From CAZDGV01 sp964505195 (lineage in GTDB: Bacteria > Bacteroidota > Bacteroidia > Chitinophagales > Chitinophagaceae): DNA of 64,000 nt. The position numbers were made by a program, and so were the translations under genes. The notes below the pieces were generated by a model, which was not told the DNA's origin, searched no databases, and worked only from the letters and a program-made list of their open reading frames with translations. This document shows positions 17,851 through 28,300 of the stretch, piece by piece (the first letter of the stretch is position 1; every line of letters begins with the position of its first letter). The stretch spans positions 1-64,000 of the forward strand of contig CAZDGV010000004.1 of the NCBI GenBank assembly GCA_964505195.1. The letters run 5' to 3'.

Positions 17851-19089
17851 TTAACCTTTGTTTATGAGATGCGTGAGCAGTCCATCGCGCAGCTTTGGTT
17901 CAAACCAAGTACTCTTGGGCGGCATTACATTGCCGGCATCGGAAATATCAAACAGCTGATCCATGGATACCGGGAAAAGGCTAAAAGCAACTTTCATTTC
18001 TCCACTGTTTACGCGAGCACTCAGCGCTTCCAGTCCGCGAATGCCCCCTACAAAATCAATGCGATTATTGGTGCGGGGATCGTCGATGCCCAGCACTTTA
18101 TGTAAAATATTGTTTTGCAATATGGTAACATCCAGTACACCGGTAGGATCGTTGGTGTAAGTGCCGGGTTTTGCCTGCAGTTTATACCAGTTGCCGGAAA
18201 GGTACATGCCGAACTCATGTGGTTCAGCCGGCTTGAAGGGTTTGTTGCCTTGAAGCGTTACTTCAAAATCGAATTTGATTTTTTCAAGAAAGGCAGCCTC
18301 ATCCATGCCATTCAAATCGGTAACCAAACGATTATAATCCATGATGGCAAGCTGATTGGATGGGAACAATGTAGTGAGAAAAAATCTTGATTCCAGCGTA
18401 GATTGATTTCCCAGCGCTGCATGTACTTTGGCAGCAGAAGCCGCGCGATGGTGACCATCGGCAATGTAGCTGGCAGGAACCGAGGTTTTAAACAGCTCGG
18501 TAATGGTTGCAATGATATGATCATCGTTCACCACCCATATACGATGTTGTATTTCATCTTCTGCAACGAAATCGTAAACAGGTGATTTTTCTTCTTTCCA
18601 TTGTTGAATGAGTGCATCCACTTGAGCAACGGCACGATAGGCCAGAAATACATTGCCTGTTTGTGCGCCGGTAGTTTTGATGTGGTTGATGCGGTCCATT
18701 TCTTTTTCAGGACGTGTGAATTCGTGCTTTTTAATGAGCCCTTTTTCATAATCCTTGATGGCGCTGCAGCATACCAATCCGGTTTGTGCACGACCATGCA
18801 TTACCAGCTCATATATATAATAACATGCCTTGCTTTCTTGAAATAATACATCGCGTTGTAAAAATGCATCTAGGTTTTCCTTGGCTTTGGAATACACCTG
18901 CTCGCTGTGTATGTCTGTATCTTCAGGAAGGTCTATTTCAGATTTCGTGATGTGTAAAAATGAAAAGGGATTGCCTGCTGCCTCTGCCTTGGCTTCCTTG
19001 GTGTTTAAAACATCATAGGGGCGTGATGCAACTTGCTTGGCATACTGAGCTTGTGGACGAAGTGCTTTAAAAGGAGCGATGGTAATCAT
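17851..19089 (-). CDS. DUF1015 family protein
   Basis: A 412-aa protein of the DUF1015 family, opening with ITIAPFKALRPQAQYAKQVASRPYDVLNTKEAKAEAAGNPFSFLHITKSEIDLP. Further family hallmarks are CSAIKDYEKGLIKKHEFTRPEKEMDRINHIKTT and the highly conserved YIADGHHRAASAAKV. The family is found next to serine biosynthesis genes in Bacteroidota, and serC lies 62 nt upstream. The exact reaction is not established; SbnI, a distant relative, is a serine kinase/ParB-like protein, and the ADGHHR motif resembles that site. Confidence 0.93.
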   Translation of the reverse strand: MITIAPFKALRPQAQYAKQVASRPYDVLNTKEAKAEAAGNPFSFLHITKSEIDLPEDTDIHSEQVYSKAKENLDAFLQRDVLFQESKACYYIYELVMHGRAQTGLVCCSAIKDYEKGLIKKHEFTRPEKEMDRINHIKTTGAQTGNVFLAYRAVAQVDALIQQWKEEKSPVYDFVAEDEIQHRIWVVNDDHIIATITELFKTSVPASYIADGHHRAASAAKVHAALGNQSTLESRFFLTTLFPSNQLAIMDYNRLVTDLNGMDEAAFLEKIKFDFEVTLQGNKPFKPAEPHEFGMYLSGNWYKLQAKPGTYTNDPTGVLDVTILQNNILHKVLGIDDPRTNNRIDFVGGIRGLEALSARVNSGEMKVAFSLFPVSMDQLFDISDAGNVMPPKSTWFEPKLRDGLLTHLINKG

Positions 19090-19151
19090 AATATATACGT
19101 ACTAACCAGCTGCAAGATTACACAAAAAAAGTGAGGGTTCGTGGTAAAGTA

Positions 19152-20234
19152 TTATCCGTGACGCTGCGCGAAGTCGGTAAGTAGCGCCGACAATACCTGC
19201 GTAGCTTCAAGCGAAACGGCATTATAAAGACTTGCACGAAAGCCGCCTACGCTCCGGTGACCTTTGATGCCGTATATGCCGTTTTGTTTACATTCGTCTA
19301 GTAGTTTTTTTTCTAACGCTGCATCTTGCATTGTAAATACCACATTCATTTTGCTGCGGTCTGCTTTGGCAATGGGTGCGGTGTAAACAGGACATTGATC
19401 GATGGTTTCATATAACAGTGCAGCTTTTGCATCGTTGATTTTTTCAATGGCCGCAATGCCGCCCTGTGTTTTCAGCCAACGCAGCGTAAGCATGGCAACA
19501 TACACCGCAAAAACAGGCGGCGTATTCAGCATGCTTGCTTCTTTAATGTGGTTCCGATAGTCCATAATGGAAGGCACATTGTTGGTAATGGATGCAACCC
19601 AAGATTTTTTCAACACCACCATTGTAACACCTGCTGCACCCATATTTTTTTGAGCGCCGGCATAAATCATATCGAAAGCAGAAAACTGCATGGTGCGACT
19701 GAAAATATCACTGCTCATATCTGCCACCAGGGGAACACCGCTTGTATAGGGGATTTCATGCCATTGTGTTCCAGCAATGGTTTCGTTGGTGGTGATATGC
19801 AAATAAGCTGTGTCGGGCGAAACCGATAATGTTTTGGGTATGCTTCTAAATGCATCTGCTTTCGATGAGCCAGCAATTTCAACTGTTCCAAAATGCTTTG
19901 CTTCGGCAATGGCTTTTACCGACCAGGTGCCGGTTTCTGTATAGGCTGCTTTTTTATCGGCAGATAAAAAATTCATGGGTAGCTGCATAAACTGAGTGGT
20001 GGCTCCGCCATGCAGGAATAATACTTCATGTTCTTCGCCTAATTGCAAGAGTTCTTTCACAAGTTGTCGGGCTTCCTCCATCACTGCAATAAAAGGCTCA
20101 GTGCGATGGCCGATTTCAAGCAGCGATAAGCCCATACCGTTAAAATTGGTTATCGCTTGCGAAGCAGCTTCCAGCACTTCAGCCGGCAGCGCCGACGGTC
20201 CTGCGTTGAAATTGTAAAGTGTCGTTTTTCCCAT
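19152..20234 (-). CDS. serC: Phosphoserine transaminase
   Basis: A 360-aa class-V aminotransferase making 3-phosphoserine from 3-phosphohydroxypyruvate, with glutamate as donor. Motifs are YNFNAGPSALPAEVLEAA at the N-terminus, FLHGGATTQFMQLPMNFL, the PLP-lysine segment YAGAQKNMGAAGVTMV, and the C-terminal GHRSVGGFRASLYNAV. Upstream, TACCTTCA (minus strand, 20253-20260) is a weak -7 candidate. serA, often next to serC and the DUF1015 gene in this phylum, is not here. Confidence 0.97.
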   Translation of the reverse strand: MGKTTLYNFNAGPSALPAEVLEAASQAITNFNGMGLSLLEIGHRTEPFIAVMEEARQLVKELLQLGEEHEVLFLHGGATTQFMQLPMNFLSADKKAAYTETGTWSVKAIAEAKHFGTVEIAGSSKADAFRSIPKTLSVSPDTAYLHITTNETIAGTQWHEIPYTSGVPLVADMSSDIFSRTMQFSAFDMIYAGAQKNMGAAGVTMVVLKKSWVASITNNVPSIMDYRNHIKEASMLNTPPVFAVYVAMLTLRWLKTQGGIAAIEKINDAKAALLYETIDQCPVYTAPIAKADRSKMNVVFTMQDAALEKKLLDECKQNGIYGIKGHRSVGGFRASLYNAVSLEATQVLSALLTDFAQRHG

Positions 20235-20260
20235 TTTCCTATTTGCAGTGTGAAGGTACT

Positions 20261-21226
20261 TTAATCGCAGGTTTTACCGAAAGCTTTCCCTTTTTTCCAT
20301 GCTTCGTTGAGTGTTTCCATTGCTTTTTGTTCGGCTGCATCGAGTGGTTTAGAAAGTAGCTGGTTCAAATTTGGCTGACCTGCATTTACCCATGCAGTAA
20401 ACCAAAAAGAAGCTACAGCGTGTATGCTCTGTTTCATGCGCCGCTCCACCATTCCGTTCAGCATGTGGTGATAGGCAACGGTAAAATCAGTTGAGTAGGT
20501 TCTTGTAACGATGCCATTCCTTGTTTCAAAAGCATATTTGCGATCGGGTGAAAATTTTGCCGTAAGCAGTTTTTCACTGTTCAATACCGTATCGGATGCG
20601 GCCGCACTTTCCAGCACCCTGTTCCAGATCCAGTTGAGCGGATCACTGATATATTCGGCTTTCCCCATCCAAAACTGAAAATGTTGTTCTGCCAGCAGCT
20701 CCGGTACGCGACTTTCCCAAAAACCGTGTATGCCGCGTTGGTTGGTGAATTGTCCGTTGTGATTGCTACATGCATGCAGGGGTACATGCGCATCAGAAAT
20801 ATAGTGCCCAATTTCTGCAGATAGTTTTAATATACGTTGCGCATCTTTTTCCCGGAATGCTTTGGTGAGTCGCTGCTGCATGGTTTGCACCCACCATGGA
20901 ACGATGCCGTAAGTACGAAGCGTATCTTCTGAAAATTTGGCTACAGCACTGTCCCAGTTGCGCGGGAGGGCTTCAAAGGGGTAACTTCCGTAATGATCTA
21001 TATCAATATAATGTCGCGGTCCCTCTTCTGGAATGGCATATCTTCTCTTGTCGGGATCTACTGCATGCTCGGAAAGGAAAGCAATGTTTTTTTTGAAGAA
21101 GCCCATCATTTCGGGGGGGAGCAGAAATACAGCCATCTGGTTGATCTTTCGATGTCCGAAAAACCCCCAGCAAAAGCAGGGCGAAGCCCAAAGCAGGCTT
21201 GCCATTATCAAAAGAACTTTTTTCAT
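20261..21226 (-). CDS. S1/P1 nuclease / zinc-dependent phospholipase C-like protein
   Basis: A 321-aa exported protein. The signal peptide ends at CFC, placing Trp at the mature N-terminus (WGFFGHRKINQMAV); in this superfamily the N-terminal Trp binds zinc. Other ligands fit: H in GHR, D in HAVDPDKR, HYIDIDHYG, GHYISDAHVPLHACSN and GIHGFWE. Three zinc ions are expected. The fold cannot by itself separate nuclease from phospholipase activity, so the substrate is left open. It lies 26 nt upstream of serC. Confidence 0.87.
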   Translation of the reverse strand: MKKVLLIMASLLWASPCFCWGFFGHRKINQMAVFLLPPEMMGFFKKNIAFLSEHAVDPDKRRYAIPEEGPRHYIDIDHYGSYPFEALPRNWDSAVAKFSEDTLRTYGIVPWWVQTMQQRLTKAFREKDAQRILKLSAEIGHYISDAHVPLHACSNHNGQFTNQRGIHGFWESRVPELLAEQHFQFWMGKAEYISDPLNWIWNRVLESAAASDTVLNSEKLLTAKFSPDRKYAFETRNGIVTRTYSTDFTVAYHHMLNGMVERRMKQSIHAVASFWFTAWVNAGQPNLNQLLSKPLDAAEQKAMETLNEAWKKGKAFGKTCD

Positions 21227-21277
21227 AACAACTATGAATTCAGCATGCTGGAAGACAGGCAGCCCATCTTCATTCTG

Positions 21278-21904
21278 CTATGTCATCTCTTTGGTTTGCT
21301 CGTCGGCAAACTTGGTTAGTCCGCCGCTGATGGCAAACTTCATCGCTTCAGATGGAGTAATCTGTCCCTCTAAAAAGCGAATGCGATTGGAAGGAATGAG
21401 ATATACATTCCCTGCAATGGAATACGACATGGGAACATACACGGCCACATAATCCTTCAGTCCAAAATCAGCCATATCTTCCTGCGTAAGAAAACCCACA
21501 CGCCACACATCATTATCGTCAATATTGGCCAGCACCGGCTTGTTGAATTTCTTTTTTTCACCTGCAAACGCTTCAAAAAAATCTTTTACCGTGCTATAGA
21601 TAAATTTTATTCCAGGGGCTTTTTCCAGCCAGTGGTCGAAAAAATGAAAAATGCGCGACTGAATAAAAAAGGTACTTACATATCCAATGAGGGTAATGGA
21701 ACCCAAAATAAGCATGAAGCCTAAACCATAGTTCTGCACTTTTACCTTGCCTTCGGGGTCAGTTTGGGTAAAGATGGGAATGAGGTCGTCTAAACTGGCT
21801 ACCACCCAATAAATGGCATAGGCGGTCACCGCTACGGGTGCAATTACCAGCAAACCCTGTAAGAAATAGTTGAAAATTTTCTTGGCAATCCCCGGTTTTT
21901 GCAT
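21278..21904 (-). CDS. DUF502 family membrane protein
   Basis: A 208-aa protein with two transmembrane helices (about 12-32 and 55-80), starting MQKPGIAKKIFNYFLQGLLVIAPVAVTAYAIYW, typical of DUF502. The soluble part has DVWRVGFLTQED and YVPMSYSIAGNVYLIPSNRI, as in other members. The function is unknown. TAATTTTG, read on the minus strand at 21923-21930, is a probable -7 element 18 nt upstream of the ATG. Confidence 0.92.
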   Translation of the reverse strand: MQKPGIAKKIFNYFLQGLLVIAPVAVTAYAIYWVVASLDDLIPIFTQTDPEGKVKVQNYGLGFMLILGSITLIGYVSTFFIQSRIFHFFDHWLEKAPGIKFIYSTVKDFFEAFAGEKKKFNKPVLANIDDNDVWRVGFLTQEDMADFGLKDYVAVYVPMSYSIAGNVYLIPSNRIRFLEGQITPSEAMKFAISGGLTKFADEQTKEMT

Positions 21905-21922
21905 GTAGGCTCAATTTGGCTT

Positions 21923-21930
21923 CAAAATTA
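21923..21930 (-). promoter_or_regulatory. -7 element (TAATTTTG) for the DUF502 gene
   Basis: TAATTTTG on the minus strand fits TAnnTTTG and ends 18 nt before the start codon at 21904. No TTTG at the ideal distance upstream. Confidence 0.5.
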
Positions 21931-21982
21931 GCAGATTCGGCCCCCGTCCGTTAGGGAAAGGGTAAAAATTTAACCCGGAAAC

Positions 21983-22013
21983 TTTGGCAACGAAAAAAGT
22001 TTCTGTAGTTTTG
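21983..22013 (+). promoter_or_regulatory. Consensus Bacteroidota promoter of the efflux operon (TTTG-N19-TAGTTTTG)
   Basis: TTTG at 21983-21986 and TAGTTTTG at 22006-22013 are separated by exactly 19 bp, the consensus spacing. Transcription would begin about 22020, just before the TetR-family ATG at 22027. It is the best-formed promoter seen in the window. Confidence 0.8.
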
Positions 22014-22026
22014 CGCCTCTTTTTAC

Positions 22027-22662
22027 ATGGAACCGAAGATCAGAATAAAGAAAAAAGCGCATGAATTGTTCATGGGGCTGGGCATTCGTTCCGTTTCGAT
22101 GGACGTTATCGCTACTCAGCTGGGCATGAGCAAAAAAACCATTTACCAGTATTATGTCGATAAAGATGAGTTGGTGAATGCGGTAATGGATGATGAAGAA
22201 CTCCGCATGCAAACCGATTGCACTTCCTGCAATATTGGCTCCAAGGATGCCATTGATGAAGTATTCAGAAATATCCGACTGATATACGCGCAGTTTTCAC
22301 AAATGAACCCCATGGTGCTGCACGATTTGGAAAAATTTCATCCGAGCGCTTTTGGTCGGTTTTTGAAAATGAAGAATCAGTTTCTGTATCAAGTCATACA
22401 TTCTAATCTGTTGCGAGGTATTGATGAAGGCTTATACCGTCGTGAAATTAATGTGGATGTACTTACTAAATACAGACTAGAATCGATCATGTTGCCTTTC
22501 AACATTTTTGTTTTCCCTCCGGCAAAATACAGTTTGGCTGAAATTTCCAGAGAGATGACGGTGAATTTTCTTTTCGGACTGGCATCTCAAAAAGGTTATG
22601 AGCTGATCATAAAATACAACGCTGAATTTGATCCTAAACAAGTAAACTATGAAAATGCTTAA
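22027..22662 (+). CDS. TetR/AcrR family transcriptional regulator
   Basis: A 211-aa regulator. The N-terminal helix-turn-helix is RIKKKAHELFMGLGIRSVSMDVIATQLGMSKKTIYQYYVDKDELVNAVM, about residues 5-55. The C-terminal ligand domain is helical and unspecific. Its place as first gene of the TolC-MFP-RND operon suggests that it represses the pump and itself, released by a pump substrate. It ends 14 nt inside the TolC-family gene. Confidence 0.93.
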   Translation: MEPKIRIKKKAHELFMGLGIRSVSMDVIATQLGMSKKTIYQYYVDKDELVNAVMDDEELRMQTDCTSCNIGSKDAIDEVFRNIRLIYAQFSQMNPMVLHDLEKFHPSAFGRFLKMKNQFLYQVIHSNLLRGIDEGLYRREINVDVLTKYRLESIMLPFNIFVFPPAKYSLAEISREMTVNFLFGLASQKGYELIIKYNAEFDPKQVNYENA

Positions 22663-24067
22663 ATCACTCCGGTGGTTATTGGTTTTAGTTGCAACGCAGT
22701 CTTTCTTGAATGCAACTGCACAGCAAAGTATAAAAGTATCTGTGGAAGAAGCTGTTGACTATGCGCTGAAGCATACCATTGAGTTGAAGAATCTTCAACT
22801 TGATTATGAAAACGCAGTCAATCGAAATCGTGAAATTACCGGTGGTGCCTTGCCGCAGGTGAACGGATCGGTGCAACTGAGCAGATTATTTGCCATTCCT
22901 GTAACGCCACTGCCCGATTTTATTACACCTCAGGTGTATGGGGTACTGGAAAAAGAAAAAGTAAAAAACTCCGGAACCGATCAGTTGATTACCGTTCCTA
23001 ACCAGTCGCCTGCTATTATTCCTGCTCAGTTTGGTGTGCCCTGGAATGCCCAAGCGGGTTTTACGGTACAGCAACTGTTGTTTCAGCCTGATGTATTTGT
23101 TGGCTTACAGGCGCGTGATGCAGCATTGGAATATGCAAAAAATAACATTGCGGTATCGGAAGATAAACTGCGGGAGACGGTAATGAACAGCTACTATCTC
23201 ATTCTTGTAACTGAAAAGCAACTTACGCTGGTAAACGATGGTATTCGTCGCATTGAGAAACTGCAAAACGATATTGAACAACTGTATAAAAACGGGTTTA
23301 CGGAGAAGATCGATATTGATCGCACGCGTGTTGCACTCAATAACCTTCGTTCAACCAAAGCGCAGCTTGAAAATACGTCTCAAATCGGATACGCCTTGCT
23401 TAAATTCAATATGGGGCTGTCGCAAAAAGATACGCTTTTGCTCACCGATCAACTCAATCCTGAACGAATCAACCTTGATCTGCAGGATGAAGCATCTTTC
23501 AACTATGAGAATCGCAGTGAAATCAAATTACTTCAAACTGCACAAAAACTTCAGCAGCTCGATGTAAAGCGAAATAAACTGGCCAATGCTCCTACCATCG
23601 CCATGTTTTGGAATTATAATCGTCAGGCATTGCGACAGGAATTTGATTTCTTTAAGTCGGGCTCGGCGTATCCCTGGTTTCCCGCTTCTATTGCCGGTCT
23701 GAATATGCAAGTACCCATTTTCGGCGGGCTACAAAGGCATTATCGTACCAAACAGGCCAATGTGAAACTTCAACAACTGAACAATACCATCAACTTAGCC
23801 AAACAGGGAATTGATCTTCAGTTGGCGCAATCTAAAATCAACTTTAAAAATGCCATGCTTGATCTGGAGGCGCAGCGTAAGAACATGGAGCTCGCCAAGC
23901 AGGTATATGAACTTTCAAAGAAAAAATACGAACAGGGTGTAGGCAGCAGCTTTGAAGTACTCGATGCTGAAAATGCAATTCAAACTGCAGAGAGTAATTA
24001 TTTCCGATCTCTGTACAATGTCGCAATTGCTCAGATAGCGTACAAGCGCGCTCTGGGAACATTATAA
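22649..24067 (+). CDS. TolC family outer membrane efflux protein
   Basis: A 472-aa outer-membrane channel subunit. A signal peptide (MKMLKSLRWLLVLVATQSFLNATAQQ) precedes the classical repeat, with SVEEAVDYALKHTIELKNLQLDYENAVN and a second copy near residue 250-290. The C-terminal half has ANVKLQQLNNTINLAKQGIDLQLAQSKINF and LAKQVYELSKKKYEQGVGSSFEVLDAENAI, the typical TolC helices. It provides the exit duct for the RND pump encoded downstream. The start overlaps the TetR gene by 14 nt; a second ATG 6 nt later is an alternative. Confidence 0.95.
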   Translation: MKMLKSLRWLLVLVATQSFLNATAQQSIKVSVEEAVDYALKHTIELKNLQLDYENAVNRNREITGGALPQVNGSVQLSRLFAIPVTPLPDFITPQVYGVLEKEKVKNSGTDQLITVPNQSPAIIPAQFGVPWNAQAGFTVQQLLFQPDVFVGLQARDAALEYAKNNIAVSEDKLRETVMNSYYLILVTEKQLTLVNDGIRRIEKLQNDIEQLYKNGFTEKIDIDRTRVALNNLRSTKAQLENTSQIGYALLKFNMGLSQKDTLLLTDQLNPERINLDLQDEASFNYENRSEIKLLQTAQKLQQLDVKRNKLANAPTIAMFWNYNRQALRQEFDFFKSGSAYPWFPASIAGLNMQVPIFGGLQRHYRTKQANVKLQQLNNTINLAKQGIDLQLAQSKINFKNAMLDLEAQRKNMELAKQVYELSKKKYEQGVGSSFEVLDAENAIQTAESNYFRSLYNVAIAQIAYKRALGTL

Positions 24068-24091
24068 TACAACATGATTAAAAAAAGGATT

Positions 24092-25252
24092 ATGAAAACA
24101 CAACTTACATATTTTGTATTGGCCGGCGCCGTTTTACTAAGCGCCTGCAGTAGTGGAGGTGATGATCTCACTACCAAAAAAGCTGAATTGGAAAAACTGA
24201 AAAAAGATCAGGGAGCCCTTGCTCAAAAAATAGAAGCATTACAGCAAGAGATCAGCAAACTGGATACCGCTGCGAAACTGCAAGAAAAATCAAAACTCGT
24301 GGCAGTAACATCGCTGCAAACTGCCGACTTCGCTCATTATATTGATTTGCAGGCTCGGATTGACGCCGACAATATCTCTTATGTGGCTCCGCCCAATGGT
24401 ATGGGAGGGGTGGTTACTGAACTGCATGTGGTAAAAGGACAGGCAGTGAAGAAGGGACAGCTGCTCCTGAAAATGGATGATGAGCTGCTGCGTGCGCAAA
24501 TGAAGCAAATAGAAACACAAATAGCCTTTGCAAAGGATATTTACAATCGTCAGAAAAATTTGTGGGATCAGCAAATCGGCACAGAGGTACAATTGCTTTC
24601 TGCCAAGAACAATGTGGAAGCATTAGAAAAGCAAATGGCAACACTTAAAAAACAAATCAGTTTGTTCACCGTTACCGCACCGGTTGCGGGTATTGCCGAT
24701 GAAGTAAACATTAAAGTAGGGGAAACTTTCACCGGCTTCGGGGCTACCGGTCCGCAAATACGTATCGTAAACACCAATACGTTAAAGGTTGTAGCAGATG
24801 TGCCTGAAAACTATTTAGGCAGAGTAAAAGTAGGTACTGCATTGGTGGTTGAAGTGCCAGATGCAGGAACCAGCTACACTACCAGCATTAAGCTGGCGAG
24901 TCAGGTGATCAATCCCAATTCCCGAGCATTCAATATAGAAGCTGCAATACCCGGTAGTTCAGGTGTTCGTCCCAACCAGGTAGCGGTAGTTCGCATCAGA
25001 GATTATTTTGTACCCGGTGCAATTTCTGTTCCTGTAAATGTGATACAAACTGATGAGAACGGGAAATATGTGTATGTGATGGAAAAAAATGCCACAGGTA
25101 ACTATGTGGCAATTAAAAAACCGATTACCGTTGGGGAGGCTTATGGCGATAAAATAGAAGTGAAATCTGGTTTAACCGCCGGCATGCAACTCATTACAGC
25201 GGGGTATCAATCTGTTTACGACCGACAGATCGTAACTACGGCAGCTAACTGA
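24092..25252 (+). CDS. RND efflux periplasmic adaptor (membrane fusion lipoprotein)
   Basis: A 386-aa adaptor. MKTQLTYFVLAGAVLLSACSSGGDD is a lipoprotein signal with lipobox LSAC. A coiled coil follows (KKAELEKLKKDQGALAQKIEALQQEISKLD), unusually placed directly after the lipidated Cys. Then come the lipoyl halves (GGVVTELHVVKGQAVKKGQLLLKMDD and ITVTAPVAGIADEVNIKVGETF-type strands) and the beta-barrel and membrane-proximal domains. An upstream ATG at 24074 adds six residues; the later start gives a cleaner lipoprotein signal. It joins the TolC and RND partners. Confidence 0.94.
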   Translation: MKTQLTYFVLAGAVLLSACSSGGDDLTTKKAELEKLKKDQGALAQKIEALQQEISKLDTAAKLQEKSKLVAVTSLQTADFAHYIDLQARIDADNISYVAPPNGMGGVVTELHVVKGQAVKKGQLLLKMDDELLRAQMKQIETQIAFAKDIYNRQKNLWDQQIGTEVQLLSAKNNVEALEKQMATLKKQISLFTVTAPVAGIADEVNIKVGETFTGFGATGPQIRIVNTNTLKVVADVPENYLGRVKVGTALVVEVPDAGTSYTTSIKLASQVINPNSRAFNIEAAIPGSSGVRPNQVAVVRIRDYFVPGAISVPVNVIQTDENGKYVYVMEKNATGNYVAIKKPITVGEAYGDKIEVKSGLTAGMQLITAGYQSVYDRQIVTTAAN

Positions 25253-25300
25253 AAAATCATCATCTCCGCGCATTAAAAGGCGCGGTAAAAATAAAACGGT

Positions 25301-28300
25301 ATGTCTGGCAATTTTCTAAATAGTATCAAAGATCGTTTCAAAGAGTTTCATCCCACTAGCTGGAGTGTTGACAACCGCACTGCGGTATATCTGATTACCA
25401 TCATGATTACCCTTTTCGGTTTGTATAAATTCAATACACTTCCCAAGGAGCAGTTTCCTGATATTGCAGTACCAACCATTTCCGTAAGTACGATTTATGT
25501 AGGAAACTCACCTGGGGATATTGAAAATCTGGTAACTCGACCTATCGAAAAGCAGATAAAAAGCATCAGCGGTGCAAAAATCAACAAAGTACAATCCACT
25601 TCACAACAAGATTTTTCACTCATCATTATTGAGTTTGATACGGATGTAAAAACAGATTTGGCTAAGCAGAAAGTAAAGGATGCCGTAGATAAGGCGAAAA
25701 TTGACTTACCCGCCGATCTTACTACTCAGCCCGATGTGCAGGAGTTTGCCTTCAGCGAATTACCCATCATGTATGTAAACGTGAGTGGTGATTACGATGT
25801 GGTGAAGTTGAAATCCTATGCAGAAAAAATGCAGGATCGATTTGAGGAATTAAGAGAAGTGACCCGTGCAGATATTGTAGGTGCTCCCGAACGCGAAATA
25901 CAGGTAAACGTTGATCCCGTTCGCATGGCAGGTGCACGCGTAAGTTTCAATGATATCGCAAATGCTATTCGCAATGAGAACACCGACGTGAGTGGTGGAC
26001 AAGTAGAAGTGGGCGACATGAAGCGCACCATTCGTGTGAAAGGACAGTTCAGCAGTGCTTATGATTTAAATAATATCATTGTTAAGAATGTGGCAGGTGC
26101 GCCTATTTATCTGCGTGATATTGCTTCACTGAAAGATACCGTTAAAGCAAAAGAAAGTTTTGCCAGGTTGAATGGTAAAAATGTAATTACGCTGAATATT
26201 GTTAAGCGCTCCGGCCAAAACCTCATTACTACAGCCGATAATGTGAAGGCAGTAATTGAGCAAATGAAAAAAGACGATCAGCTTCCCCGTGATCTGAGTA
26301 TTACGATCACCGGCGATCAAAGCAAACAAACGCGTACTTCTTTCAATGAACTGGTAAATACAATTATCATTGGATTCATACTGGTATTGCTGATCCTCAT
26401 GTTCTTCATGGGGGTAACCAATGCTTTCTTTGTGGCACTAAGTGTGCCATTGAGTGTATTTGTGGCCTTCCTGTTTTTACCTGTTGCTGATGGACTGGTG
26501 GGTACGCAGGTAACACTCAACTTCATCGTGCTTTTTGCATTACTTTTTGGTTTGGGCATTATTGTAGATGATGCCATTGTGGTGATAGAAAATACACATC
26601 GTATATATAATAATGGGAAAGTGCCCATTGTGCGTTCTGCCAAAGAAGCGGCCGGCGAAGTATTTATACCAGTACTGGCGGGAACCCTTACCACGCTTGC
26701 TCCTTTCTTTCCATTATTATTTTGGAAGGGCATTATCGGAAAGTTCATGATTTACCTACCCGTAATGCTGATTTTAACCTTGGCTGCTTCATTGATTGTA
26801 GCCTTTATTATGAATCCGGTTTTTGCGGTGGATTTTATGAAGCCCGAGGGGAGATCATATGATGAGCCCAAAAAAGCCATTTTCAGAAAATGGTATTGGT
26901 GGACCTTTTTAGTAATTGGTATATTCTCACATCTGTTCGGCTTTCACGGAACTGGAAATTTCTTCTTCTTTTTACTGATTGCCGGGGTTGTAAATCGCTA
27001 TGTGCTGCGTGATACCATTTACTTTTTCCAGGAACGCATCTTGCCTGCTTTAATGAATAGCTATGAAAAGTTGCTGCATTGGGCATTGAAAGGAAGACGT
27101 CCTGTTTATCTGTTGGTTTCTTTGTTTATACTTTTCCCGATTTCTTTGATAATGATTACGTTGCGGGGTAATCCCACAACTTTCTTTCCTAATGGTGATC
27201 CTAATTTCATTTACGTATACCTCAAACTTCCGGTGGGTACCGATGTGAAATATACAGACTCTGTAACACGTGTAATCGAACAAAAAGTTTATACTGCATT
27301 GGAGGCCGAAAAGCCCGGACAACCCGGCTCCATTGTCGAAAGTATCATTGCCAATGTTGCAGTAAGTGCAAGCAACCCTCGGGATAATAACCGTAGTACC
27401 CAGGCCAATTTGGGTCGTGTTCAAATTTCTTTTGTAGAGTTTGAGCAGCGGCATGGAAAGTCAACCGGTCCCTACATTGATGCCATTCGAAATTCAATCA
27501 AAGCCATCCCCGGCGCACAAATCAGCGTTGAGCAAGAGCAGGCTGGTCCGCCAACAGAGCCGCCCGTAAACATTGAAGTGGCAGGGGAAGATTTCGATAA
27601 TGTGTCCAAAACAGCCAGACAGTTGCTGAATTATCTCGATACTAATCGTGTAGAGGGTATTGAAAATCTGCAGATGGATGTAGAACTCACTAACCCGGAA
27701 ATTACGCTTCAAATTGATCGTGAACGTGCATTAACGCAAGGATTGAGCACCGGACAAATTGGCTTTGAAGTACGCACTGCCGTATTTGGCAGGGAAGTTA
27801 GCAAGCTGAAGCAAGGAGAAGATGAGTATAAAATTCAGCTACGTTATGCCGATTTGCAGCGTAACAATATCACCGACCTCCTGAATATGAAGATCACTTT
27901 CCGTGATTTTAATACCGGGCAAATTAAGCAGGTACCACTCAACACGGTTGCAACGGTTGATTACTCCAACACTTCCGGCGGGGTAAAGCGTAAAAACTTC
28001 AAACGCACCATTCAGTTGCAAAGCAATGTTACCGACATGTCGCTTGTAGCAAAAATCAATGCTGACCTGCAACAGAAGATCGAAGATTTTAAAAGTAAAA
28101 CCACTCTGCCAGAAGATGTGATCATTCGGCAGAGCGGTCAAAGTGAGCAGGAAGCAGAAACCCTTTCTTTTCTTGGTTTTGCGCTTGTTGCAGCACTCAT
28201 GTTGATTCTGATTATTCTCGTGTTTCAGTTTAACAGCTTGAGCAAACCTTTCATTGTGTTAACAGAAATTTTCTTCTCTATCATAGGTGTATTCATTGGA

